DNA of 64,000 bases from Photorhabdus heterorhabditis. GTDB lineage: Bacteria > Pseudomonadota > Gammaproteobacteria > Enterobacterales > Enterobacteriaceae. A model generated the notes under the pieces. That model was not told the DNA's origin and ran no database searches. It was given only the letters and a program-made list of their open reading frames with translations. Below are positions 18,616 through 27,141 of the stretch, in pieces. Positions within the stretch are counted from its first letter, which is position 1. Every line of letters starts with the position of its first letter. Location: positions 1 through 64,000 of the forward strand of contig NZ_RCWA01000009.1 of NCBI RefSeq assembly GCF_018448905.1. The letters run 5' to 3'. A program made the translations under genes and the position numbers.

Positions 18616-19146
18616 TTAATCTCCTTCAGAAAATGATTTTGAATTACCAGTGGTAGAAATAAGTTTTTGTAAACATTTTTCACCGCCTTTGTTTTTATAC
18701 AGTGCACGAATACTGTCAACGACATATTGATTCAACTCAGCTTCCGTTCCTTGATAAAAAGGCAGAGAACATACAGAATCAGTGCTAATTGAAATGTTGG
18801 CGTTATTAAGGATAGACAGAACAACAGAGGCATTCTTTGGTATTGCTGTTGCAACAGCGATTGTTAGATCTTCTGCTGAGCCTGCATCAACCCCAGTTGA
18901 TAATATCGGAACGATTTTCAACCATTCAGGATCACCACTTGATATATGGGATAAAATGTAATCCCATGTGCTGTCATCTGTATTAGGTGAGGTCGATGTT
19001 ACGAATTTCCTTGCTCCCATTGAATTTACTTTTTCAGCAACTTGCTCTGGTGTCAGATTAGGGTATGGATTATGTTTCTTTAACTCAGCCGCAAAAGAAT
19101 TAAAAGTCAAAAGGGTTAAAACTATTATTGGAAGTGATTTTTTCAT
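18616..19146 (-). CDS. putative periplasmic immunity protein of the Tlde1-like effector
   Basis: 176 residues with a clear Sec signal peptide (MKKSLPIIVLTLLTFNSFA). The mature part has two cysteines (SVCSLPF and EKCLQK) and is mostly helical. The ATG overlaps the stop of the effector reading frame (ATGA), and hcp follows. This placement and export fit an immunity protein that protects against an L,D-transpeptidase-type peptidoglycan toxin acting in the periplasm. Function is inferred from position, not from recognised sequence. Confidence 0.65.
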   Translation of the reverse strand: MKKSLPIIVLTLLTFNSFAAELKKHNPYPNLTPEQVAEKVNSMGARKFVTSTSPNTDDSTWDYILSHISSGDPEWLKIVPILSTGVDAGSAEDLTIAVATAIPKNASVVLSILNNANISISTDSVCSLPFYQGTEAELNQYVVDSIRALYKNKGGEKCLQKLISTTGNSKSFSEGD

Positions 19147-19508
19147 GGTACTACAACCAATATATCATCGCTAGATGAAGCAATACTTTTTCTCAATGCT
19201 GCACCATTTATAACGATACAACCCTCAGAAGCCTGATGGTATGAATCATCGTTCCTATCTCCGTGGATTCTAAAAGCGTCTCTCCCATAAGTGTTTGTTC
19301 CTAAAATGGGAACAAGTTTTACAGTATATGGACCTTTATGGTTATTGTACCCATTAATTCTATAATGGCCTTATGGAATGGGGCCTGTTAAGTATACGTC
19401 CTGCATAGATGAATTATTTATCCCAGCGCCATGACCGCTATAGCCTTTTGCGATAAAAGAGCCATTATGTGTCAATACGCCAGTGCCTTGTGAATATTGC
19501 CAAGTCAT
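19143..19508 (-). pseudogene. Tlde1-like (DUF2778, L,D-transpeptidase-type) T6SS effector with an in-frame stop
   Basis: One frame of 122 codons runs from ATG 19508 to TGA 19143, but codon 46 (19373-19371) is TAA. Before it: MTWQYSQGTGVLTHNGSFIA. After it: GHYRINGYNNHKGPYTVKL, then FRIHGDRND and EGCIVINGAALRK, which hold the His and Cys pair expected of the YkuD-like catalytic site. In the family a Lys or Pro usually stands before the G-x-Y at the stop position, so a single-base nonsense change (for example AAA or AAG to TAA) is likely. Tlde1-type effectors modify peptidoglycan tetrapeptides in target cells. The domain call is from memory. Confidence 0.72.
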
Positions 19509-19822
19509 ATTTATCCTCATTAAAAATTTATATGAACCAAGGGGATTAATTTAAATGTAATAAAATTTTTTAAAGTATAATTATGTAAAAAATATAATAT
19601 TTTTGTAAATATGGCTATTTAAAACAATAAATTAAGAACTAATATTGTTGTAAGATAAACCTGAATTATAGTCGAATGAAAACCTCGAAAAAGTATAATG
19701 GTATTCACCAAATTTCTTAATGAAACGCTAAGGTTTGTTGCCCTTAATCTTGATAAAAAATAATCACAAACAGTGCGCCAGCTAAGAAATTAAATCTCCT
19801 ATAGCTGATGCAGATTAATTTA
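19509..19822. other. gene-free stretch between the T6SS module and the fimbrial operon
   Basis: Strongly AT-rich, 314 bases. It contains the promoter side of the effector operon and the 3' side of the adhesin gene. I see no clear hairpin or coding frame. Confidence 0.5.
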
Positions 19823-20818
19823 TTATTGATAGGTTAATGTGATTGTTGCGGTCACATTTGCTTGTCCGGGAGTTATATTGCGATCGATCTGGAAATAGCG
19901 AGCATGTAAGGGAATAGATAATTTCCCACCTGAATAGCTGTTACCGATATTGATTTGTGAATGAATAATTACGGGTTGATTGTTGTGAAGTATTTGTAGA
20001 CCAACACCGGAAGCTGTTGTCTGGTTATTATCCTGATCGAGTGCCCAGACATGATATAAGTTATTCTTTGCTTGCTTTCCATCAAGCATGAATTGAATAT
20101 TAACATCATCATCGCAATCTAAAATAACCTCAAAATCTTTTCCTCCTGCGGTACTGTTAACACCAGAAAAATCGCTTTTTTTGATATCGCCCATAGGAAC
20201 AATAATATTGGTATCTTTCAGCGAACAGCTTTTAGTCATAATCCGGGTATTTCCCAAGCGGTAGGTATGAACGATGTTATCATTTATTCGTGCCTGAATT
20301 AACTGACCGTTTTTAACAAAGCCAGAGCCGGTTGTTGGTGCTATTTTTATCAGTTGAATTGTCAGATATCCCCATGTATTACCACAATACCAATGGGCTG
20401 AATTGTCACAGCTTATAGGGTCGTGAACAATACGGGGTAACCAGTCCAAACCATAACCGGGACCCCAAGTATTTATTCTTATACCAACACCAGGAACACC
20501 GGATTCGTAAATAGCGTCCTTATTGTAGTCGGCGCTTTTATAGGATGTATATCCCCATGATGTTTTAACACTTGTATCGCAATAGAAGATATTGCCCTTA
20601 TTGGCTAATTCATCAGCACGATATTCATAAATGGTTGTACCAATAGCGTGATCTCTTGGTACATATAAGGTACCAAAAGACAGATTAGTAATTTCCGGTT
20701 TAAATTCTTTGTCAAACTGGCAGCTAGCGGCAGAAATATAAGAACTCATTGTTAAACCGATAAATAAATGAGTGATCATTAGTAAATGTTTAATTATATT
20801 GTAAATATTAAGCATCAT
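19823..20818 (-). CDS. fimbrial two-domain tip adhesin (FimH/MrpH-like)
   Basis: 331 residues from ATG 20818, which has CAGGAAAT before it (an earlier ATG at 20842 overlaps the usher stop). Signal peptide ends ISAA before SCQF. The N-terminal half (to about residue 185) has several cysteines and aromatics and no pilin pattern, as in receptor-binding domains. The C-terminal half is a pilin domain with a C-rich start (KSCSLKDTNIIVPMG) and the penultimate-Tyr ending TATITLTYQ that pairs with the chaperone. Last gene of the fimbrial operon, so the likely tip subunit. Ligand unknown. Confidence 0.8.
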   Translation of the reverse strand: MMLNIYNIIKHLLMITHLFIGLTMSSYISAASCQFDKEFKPEITNLSFGTLYVPRDHAIGTTIYEYRADELANKGNIFYCDTSVKTSWGYTSYKSADYNKDAIYESGVPGVGIRINTWGPGYGLDWLPRIVHDPISCDNSAHWYCGNTWGYLTIQLIKIAPTTGSGFVKNGQLIQARINDNIVHTYRLGNTRIMTKSCSLKDTNIIVPMGDIKKSDFSGVNSTAGGKDFEVILDCDDDVNIQFMLDGKQAKNNLYHVWALDQDNNQTTASGVGLQILHNNQPVIIHSQINIGNSYSGGKLSIPLHARYFQIDRNITPGQANVTATITLTYQ

Positions 20819-20834
20819 ATTTTCCTGAAAGTCG

Positions 20835-23369
20835 TTATTCACAGTGAGCTTCTATTATATAGATGCCAGATAGAGGTTTTTTTTCTGGTAACTTGTAATT
20901 GACACTACATTCCTGAATATCCTGATAACCCCACTTAACCAATAATCGTCCACTATCGGGTAAACCAGTGAGGTAAACCTGTCCTTCATGACTGACAATT
21001 GCACTGTTTGTTTCATCAATTTCATGGCGTTTTTCTAACGTAACAATCGCTCCAAAAGGAATAGGATTACTTTGATAATATAGGTTTATCAGAACCCTAT
21101 GACCTATTCTGGTTTGGAAATTAGCCAGAACTAAAGCACCTTGAGTAGGAATAACCGTTTGGGCATTAACATCAATATCGACATTATCAGCTAATGAATG
21201 GGTATCCAGTGCAATGCGGTTTTTTCGGTAGCTGCTAACATAAGGAATAATCGCGAGGCCGTTCCAATCGGTCGTAATACCCACATTATTATGGATCTTT
21301 ATTCCTTTAGCACCATCAGTCCTGACTAATGCTAAAGTATCACCTAAATGTTGTGAAAGAGTGATGCCATATGGGTGGGCAACAATTCCGCCTTGAAGTC
21401 CGTAATTCAGTTGGCGAGAATGTCGGTCATAACTATAACCGGCACTAATCTGACTATAAGATCCTTTATATTCTGCATGAGCATGACCACCAACACCGGT
21501 GCCGTGATTTGCGTAACTCTGTTGCAAGCTATAGGTTAAATTATTGTCTTCAAGTGCCGAACCACTTAAACCTGTTTGGTGGGAAATATCTTTGTTTTTA
21601 TTTGTATTCAGGTTGTAATAGGCCCAGCTATTTTTCAACCAGCGATCTAATGGAACCTGTATGCTAAATGAAAAAAGTTGCTCGTTTTTATTCGTATCGG
21701 GGAGTTGGTTGTAAGTATAATTCAGACTGTAATTGATGTTGTTATAACTGATACTATAGCCGGCATTGATACTGCGTTCATAGCCATTTTGTTGCCAATA
21801 ATTTTGCTGAAAAGCAGATAGATATAAACTCCCTAAATTACCCAGAGACTGATTAACGTGCAATTGCAGCTTACTTCTCTTATTGGTGCGATAATGCCAG
21901 TCACTATTATTAGAATTATCTATATCATTGGCTTCTTTAAAATCATAAAAGCCACGTGTTGAATAGCGATAACCCGCCAGAGTAAAATTAGTCCCTGTTA
22001 ATGAAAGATCTTTTGCATATTGAAAACGGTAAGATTGTCCTTCGGTACGGGTATTTGACTGTAAATCAGTATTTGCGTGGGTTATATCAAAAGAGAGAGA
22101 ACCTAATGTACCCAAATTATAGCCTGATCCCAAAGCAATTGATTGATAATCTTTTGATAAAATAGTACCGCCATAGGTGGTGAGATTATTGGAAAGACCA
22201 TAGATTAATGTGCTTTGGGTAAAATTAGGTTCTCTTCCACGGTTATTTGATGATTGATACTGACCCAGCGTCACCGAATATTGAATTCCCCCTTCCCGTA
22301 GCATGATGGGAACAGTCGAAAATGATTGGGTAGATCGACGTTCCTGACCATTTGCCTCTTTAATAATAACTTCCAAATTTCCGCTTGATGTGGTTGAGAA
22401 AAGGTCATTAATGATAAATGGGCCAGGTGCGACATAAGCCTGATAAATGATATAACCATTTTGCCTGATCGTAACTTGCGCATGGCTTTGCGCAATTCCA
22501 CGGACAGTAGGAGCAAACCCTTTTAAGCTGTCTGGTAACATATTATCGTCAGAAGCTAGCTGTAGACCACGAAATTGGTTACCTTCAAAAATATGGGAGG
22601 ATGTAAAGCTGTCACCTAAGGTTAATTGTCCTTTCAGTGAATGAATATCCCGTTGTAAATAGGTGTTAATACTTTTCCAGCTCTTATTACGGCTGGTATA
22701 GGTGGAATAATTACGTAAGCGCCATGCTTGCCAATTAGCACCTGTTCGGAGATTCAGATAGTTGGTTTGTTTAGAGCCAGATTTGTTGTCTTGCCAGCTA
22801 TTTGATCCACTATAACTGTAATTAATTAACAATGAAGTTAATCCTTGCTGCCATCGTTCAGGTGAAACATAACCTCTTGCCTGATTGTTTAACGCCGCTT
22901 GGGGAATACTGATATCCAGCCTTTGCTGACTAAAATTAAAAGCTGTACTTGCTGATAGAATATATTGTCCCAAATCAGACAGCTCTGTTTCTGGCGGTAA
23001 ACTGACTAATTCTGGAAATGTATCTATTTTTACTCCCATATCCTGTAATTGTTGAATTGTCAGTTTAGGCAGCAATTTGTTATTTATCATGACAAAGGTC
23101 ACGTTTCGGGTATGGACTTTATCTTTGTTAAGATAAATATCTACCCAGTAAGTACCTGGAGGGTAGTCATCTTGTGTGAAAATAGAGAGATCAATATCTT
23201 CGGGGGAATCAGTACCTGTTTCTAAGGCATGAATATTGAAATAATCTTCAGAATAAACGTTAGTAGAGTGAAAAAGCGCTCCAATTGTCATAAATAGAGG
23301 TAATAAGCACCACGGGTGTTCAATATGATATGGATTTTTATTAATTTTATGCCGTGAGTACTTTTCCAT
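20835..23369 (-). CDS. fimbrial outer-membrane usher
   Basis: 844 residues, PapC/FimD family: a 24-strand barrel that exports chaperone-bound pilins. Seen: signal region, NTD motif FNIHALETGT, middle-domain segment FAPTVRGIAQSHAQVTIRQN typical of ushers (plug), GPFIINDL, and the C-terminal ECSVNYKLPE. Starts about 40 bases after the chaperone and overlaps the adhesin reading frame slightly. Length is normal for ushers. Confidence 0.93.
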   Translation of the reverse strand: MEKYSRHKINKNPYHIEHPWCLLPLFMTIGALFHSTNVYSEDYFNIHALETGTDSPEDIDLSIFTQDDYPPGTYWVDIYLNKDKVHTRNVTFVMINNKLLPKLTIQQLQDMGVKIDTFPELVSLPPETELSDLGQYILSASTAFNFSQQRLDISIPQAALNNQARGYVSPERWQQGLTSLLINYSYSGSNSWQDNKSGSKQTNYLNLRTGANWQAWRLRNYSTYTSRNKSWKSINTYLQRDIHSLKGQLTLGDSFTSSHIFEGNQFRGLQLASDDNMLPDSLKGFAPTVRGIAQSHAQVTIRQNGYIIYQAYVAPGPFIINDLFSTTSSGNLEVIIKEANGQERRSTQSFSTVPIMLREGGIQYSVTLGQYQSSNNRGREPNFTQSTLIYGLSNNLTTYGGTILSKDYQSIALGSGYNLGTLGSLSFDITHANTDLQSNTRTEGQSYRFQYAKDLSLTGTNFTLAGYRYSTRGFYDFKEANDIDNSNNSDWHYRTNKRSKLQLHVNQSLGNLGSLYLSAFQQNYWQQNGYERSINAGYSISYNNINYSLNYTYNQLPDTNKNEQLFSFSIQVPLDRWLKNSWAYYNLNTNKNKDISHQTGLSGSALEDNNLTYSLQQSYANHGTGVGGHAHAEYKGSYSQISAGYSYDRHSRQLNYGLQGGIVAHPYGITLSQHLGDTLALVRTDGAKGIKIHNNVGITTDWNGLAIIPYVSSYRKNRIALDTHSLADNVDIDVNAQTVIPTQGALVLANFQTRIGHRVLINLYYQSNPIPFGAIVTLEKRHEIDETNSAIVSHEGQVYLTGLPDSGRLLVKWGYQDIQECSVNYKLPEKKPLSGIYIIEAHCE

Positions 23370-23411
23370 AATTAATTTTCTAGCATAGAATACATTAATG
23401 TAACTACTTTG

Positions 23412-24086
23412 TTAAATGCTTGTTTTTTCTTCGGCAGTTACACCACCAAAATCATTAATCGCTTTCCAACTAACTTGCTTTATGTTCTTTACAGGTAAGT
23501 GCCAATTCAGTTGACTAAAAGGTTTAATCATTCCTGCCGGTTTTATTTCATGTTGATCAGCCTTAAGGTGCGATAATGAAATAAAGTAAGGGGTAGGGTT
23601 TTCTGCAACTAATATATTATTTTCTGATCGAAATTTTAGCTGTTTGTGGGCGATACTTGACTTTTCCACTAAATTTACAGGACGGTAAAATAATTTAAAC
23701 TTTGATTTAACTGTAATCTGTAATTGATTTTGATCTGATTTTACCGAGGCAGGAATAGATTTCACATTGAGCCAAAAAAGTGATTCCCGATCGTCAGGTA
23801 GGTTAGTTCCTGTTTTGACAATGCGCAGGATATTTTCATTACCTGCTGTGAGCTTAAAAATCGGCGGGGTAACAATAAAGGGGGTTTTCGTATTATCGTT
23901 TTCATCTTGAATCCAGGACTGGATCAGATAAGGTGCATCTTTTTCTGGGTTGTGTATAGAAATGGATGCTTCTTTTTTGTCACTGATATAGATAATGCGG
24001 GTTCCGCCAATGACGACGCCCGCGATAGCAAAATTTATGCTGATAATATATAGAAATATCATTGTCAATAAACGTTGGTACTGCAC
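23412..24086 (-). CDS. periplasmic fimbrial chaperone
   Basis: PapD-like two-Ig-domain chaperone, 224 residues from GTG 24086 (GGAG lies about 8 bases upstream). Seen: signal peptide to AIAGVV, GGTRIIYISDKKEASISIHN (the conserved T-R-x-I-Y), PPIFKLTAGNENILRIV, and FKLFYRP at the end of the first domain, which are the family's subunit-binding strands. A longer frame reaches 24161 but runs into an ERIC repeat, so the GTG start is preferred. Located between the major subunit and usher. Confidence 0.9.
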   Translation of the reverse strand: MQYQRLLTMIFLYIISINFAIAGVVIGGTRIIYISDKKEASISIHNPEKDAPYLIQSWIQDENDNTKTPFIVTPPIFKLTAGNENILRIVKTGTNLPDDRESLFWLNVKSIPASVKSDQNQLQITVKSKFKLFYRPVNLVEKSSIAHKQLKFRSENNILVAENPTPYFISLSHLKADQHEIKPAGMIKPFSQLNWHLPVKNIKQVSWKAINDFGGVTAEEKTSI

Positions 24087-24102
24087 GGTAAGTTCTCCGT
24101 TT

Positions 24103-24248
24103 ATATACCCGTTATTTTTCAAGTCGCCTTTTTGTTGGTTGCACTCACTCACCCAGGTCACAGAGTTATCTATGACATAGTTATCTATGCTCCCGGGGAT
24201 TCGCTCCCTTGCCGTCGCGATCTATTTTGAAATCCATTGTTGGGTATA
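24103..24248 (-). repeat. ERIC repeat, long form, between the pilin and chaperone genes
   Basis: About 146 bp. Same ends and core as the other copies, with a second GTTATCTATG block (AGTTATCTATGACATAG then TTATCTATGCTCC) that lengthens it by about 16 bp. It lies in the fimA-chaperone gap, so it is transcribed within the operon and could act as an mRNA stem-loop that favours more pilin than chaperone message. Confidence 0.87.
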
Positions 24249-24311
24249 CGTTATTTTGTGGGATTAGTGGGCATCCATGCCCATATTTTTTTGTTACTCA
24301 GTTTGATTGTC

Positions 24312-24842
24312 TTAATTATAAACAATAGTAAAGTTAGCGACTGCATCACCAGAGCCAGGACTAATCGTTTGAGCTGTTGCAATATACTTTGCAATAAACT
24401 TCAATTCTGCCGTTTTTTGATCAGTAAACGCTTGGAATTTGGATGCCTTGATTAAAGGAATCAACGTTGAGTTATCTTCTTCATAAATACCAATAGCGAC
24501 ACCATCAGCAACGGCTTGACCTGTATCGTTGGATAGGGCTAGAAGATTGCTATTTTTACTATCTGTTTGCCCATCAAATTTAACTTGTGCATTGCTGTAG
24601 TCTGATGGGCAATCACTCAGTTTAATGCTGAAAGGTGTTGCGGCAGCGGTGCTGTCTACACCATTAAATGCACTTGAGCTAATTGTTCCCATATTCACGT
24701 TTTGGTTTGCAGAATTGGTATCGATTTTACAAGCATTAGTGATGATATTACCTGTAAAGTTGATTCTTCCGTCAGCTGCATTTGCTACGGAAATAAATAC
24801 AGAAGATGCAAGTAAGGATGAAATAATCAGTTTAGCTTTCAT
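24312..24842 (-). CDS. major fimbrial subunit (FimA/MrpA-like)
   Basis: 176-residue type 1-like pilin. Seen: signal peptide ending ANAA, INFTGNIITNACKIDT with the first disulfide Cys, SDCPSDYSNA with the second, and the C-terminal beta-strand ANFTIVYN with the penultimate Tyr that the chaperone recognises. First gene of the operon. Confidence 0.92.
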   Translation of the reverse strand: MKAKLIISSLLASSVFISVANAADGRINFTGNIITNACKIDTNSANQNVNMGTISSSAFNGVDSTAAATPFSIKLSDCPSDYSNAQVKFDGQTDSKNSNLLALSNDTGQAVADGVAIGIYEEDNSTLIPLIKASKFQAFTDQKTAELKFIAKYIATAQTISPGSGDAVANFTIVYN

Positions 24843-24912
24843 TTTAAATAGATCCTAACTCTGGCGAGTATTATGTCAGGGAAACAGAAAAATTGATTTA
24901 ACCGAAACTGTA

Positions 24913-25054
24913 TATACCTGTTATCTTTCAAGTTGCCTCTTTGTTGGCTGCACTCACTCACCCCAGTCACAGAGTTCTCTATGACATAGTTCTCTATGCT
25001 CCCGGGGATTCGCTCCCTTGCCGTCGCGATCCATCTTGAAATCTATTGGGTATA
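24913..25054 (-). repeat. ERIC repeat, long form
   Basis: About 142 bp with the AGTTCTCTATGACATAG / TTCTCTATGCTCC doubled centre. Directly upstream of the major pilin gene (about 70 bases from its start). Confidence 0.88.
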
Positions 25055-25513
25055 AATGTCAATACAGCATGTAAATATCTAAAATTTTTATCCAGTAATA
25101 AGAGCCATAGTCCAGACTATATTTTGTTCGGCGTTTCTTATTTAGGATAAGGTGTGAGTGATAATAGCGATTAATTCGTAAGAATCCAAAGGATGACTCG
25201 ATAATATGCTGCATTTAATATTTTTATCTATAGTTAAAGACTAAACAGGATTTTTTCATGGTTTATTGTGGTTTATCATATGAAATAAATTATTATGCTA
25301 ACTAATACGAATATTTATTAATTAATAATTAGTTATGAAATTAACTGTGATTTATATCACGATTCATATATTGCTATGAAAAGGTTATTCTTTTTTTGTT
25401 TGATTTATTATCTTCACGTTATTATTTTATATGGTTATTTTTTTTCTTTGAGAATGTATACACATGATAGAATAAGTTATTTAGATTAAGTTACTATGTA
25501 GCTTAATCATGTT

Positions 25514-25655
25514 TATACCTGTTATCTTTCAAGTTGCCTCTTTGTTGGCTGCACTCACTCACCCCAGTCACATAGTTCTCTATGACATAGTTCTCTATGC
25601 TCCCGGGGATTCGCTCCTTTGCCGTCGCGATCCATCTTGAAATCTATTGGGTATA
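25514..25655 (-). repeat. ERIC repeat, long form, near-identical to 24913-25054
   Basis: About 142 bp with the same doubled centre. Differences from 24913-25054 are a few bases (for example CATAG for CAGAG and CTCCTTTG for CTCCCTTG), so the two copies are closely related. It points the same way. Confidence 0.88.
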
Positions 25656-25898
25656 TATTTCTCATTTGATCTTTCTGTTTATTTTTCACCATACAAATAG
25701 CTCTTTGCTAATATAAGCTTTGAATTGCAATATATTTCGAATGTATTCTGTTCAATAAGAGGGATTTTCAGCATTGTCTTTCTAGTCGTATGTGTAATAT
25801 AGGAACCCTATTATAAATTTATTGATTTTGTACGGATCTTGGTGCGAGTCTGGATAATCTTCAACGTAATAGGTAATTAACGCAGTAAGGGAGGAAAA

Positions 25899-26744
25899 AT
25901 GAGACAGTTCGTCTTTGCATTGGGTTTATTGGTTATTGTGTTCGCCGTCGCGCAGCCCGTTTCGGCCACGGAAACAGAGCAGAAAACTGTCACTAATGGC
26001 GCGACATCAATTGAATATTCGGTGCGCGGGGAGGGACCTCTGATTATGATAATCGCTTCAACAGGGCGGGGAACGGCAGAATTCGCACCGCTTGCAGATC
26101 GACTGGTGGCGCGAGGTTATCGCGTGGCTCTGCCTGAACCACGCGGAATCGCAGGATCGACCGGTTCGATGAAGAATGTGACTTTCCACGACTTTGCCGG
26201 CGATTTTGCGGCGGTGGTCGCTGCGGAAGGTGGCGAGGCAATCGTGGCTGGTCATGCTTATGGTCACTGGATCGCCAAGACGATTGCTTCGGATTATCCC
26301 GAAATGACGCGCGGCATAGTGCTTCTGGCAGGGGCTGCGAAATCTTGGCCTTCTGAACTCTCGGATGCAATTACTGTGATTAGTGATCCAAAATCTACTC
26401 GTGAGGAGAGACTGGCAGGACTTCGGCTTGCCTTCTTCGCGGAAGGTAATGATCCAACACCTTGGCTTGAGGGCTGGCATTCCGATGTCATAAAAAGCCA
26501 GTCTGCGGCGCACAAGCTGACCCCTTGTGGGGATTGGTGGGCTGGTGGGACGGTGCCGATCCTCGATCTACAGGCGGGGTCTGACCCGTTTCGACCTAAA
26601 GAGTCTCGAATGGAGGCAAAGGACGAGTTCGGTAACCGTGTTACTGTCGCAGTGATCGAAGGGGCCAGCCATGCGCTGCCCGCTGAGAAGCCAATCGAAA
26701 CGGCAGATGTAATTGCGGATTGGGCCGACAAACTGAATAACTAA
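25899..26744 (+). CDS. alpha/beta-hydrolase-fold protein with Ala in place of the nucleophile, exported
   Basis: 281 residues with a signal peptide ending VSATE. Fold signs: EYSVRGEGPLIMIIASTGRG, the elbow VAGHAYGHW (about residues 117-123), and EGASHALPAEKP late in the chain carrying the usual His. In catalytic members the elbow is G-x-S-x-G, whereas here it is G-H-A-Y-G, so Ala120 replaces the nucleophile. Some family members (such as RutD) also have G-H-A. The gene is clearly richer in GC and uses different codons from its AT-rich neighbours, which suggests transfer from a distant donor. AGGAGGA-like ribosome site. Substrate unknown. Confidence 0.82.
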   Translation: MRQFVFALGLLVIVFAVAQPVSATETEQKTVTNGATSIEYSVRGEGPLIMIIASTGRGTAEFAPLADRLVARGYRVALPEPRGIAGSTGSMKNVTFHDFAGDFAAVVAAEGGEAIVAGHAYGHWIAKTIASDYPEMTRGIVLLAGAAKSWPSELSDAITVISDPKSTREERLAGLRLAFFAEGNDPTPWLEGWHSDVIKSQSAAHKLTPCGDWWAGGTVPILDLQAGSDPFRPKESRMEAKDEFGNRVTVAVIEGASHALPAEKPIETADVIADWADKLNN

Positions 26745-27141
26745 GAGCAATATCCGGTTTCTGTCAGGGTATCTAAACTGCGTCTGTTTCGGCGCGAATG
26801 TCCCTGGCAGAGGCGATTCTGATAGGACAAAATAGGTATCCTAAAGCCAGATATCATTATGCGCCTTTTACACGGCTTCGCTATGTTTGCGACGGTTATT
26901 CTTACTGATGGCAAGATCGTATTCGAACCACACGGTGGGCAATTTTCGAACTCGACAAGAATTAACCAAAGAACCATACCAATCAGGTATAGATTATATT
27001 AACGTAATTAGTTACAACATACATTTAAAAACAAACACTAAAGAAATATGACAGAAAAGTGTAAAAAACAAACAAAGTGCTATATGGAAACACGATAAGC
27101 TACTACCATCAAAAGATGATAATAGCTTAAAATAGATAAAG
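26745..27141. other. gap between the transferred hydrolase gene and ydgI
   Basis: About 400 bases. The first 230 retain the higher GC of the hydrolase gene and hold only short frames in all readings, possibly remnants of the donor DNA. After 26990 the DNA becomes AT-rich again up to the ydgI stop. No identifiable IS end. Confidence 0.4.

Larger units (their letters stand above)
24843..25898. other. long AT-rich upstream region of the fimbrial operon
   Basis: About 1 kb with no gene on either strand. It holds two near-identical ERIC copies (24913, 25514) in the same direction, about 600 bp apart, and AT-rich DNA between and after them, where the fimbrial promoter should lie. No site-specific recombinase gene and no clear inverted-repeat pair for a promoter switch were seen. 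Confidence 0.55.

Noticed and set aside
24843-25898. An invertible promoter (phase-variation switch) for the fimbriae
   Set aside because: The two ERIC copies point in the same direction, and no recombinase gene or clear inverted-repeat pair was seen. A deletion-type switch is still possible and listed as a finding.
26741-26977. Minus-strand frame of 78 codons downstream of the hydrolase
   Set aside because: No ribosome site or domain. Cys/Arg-rich composition typical of a chance frame in GC-rich DNA.
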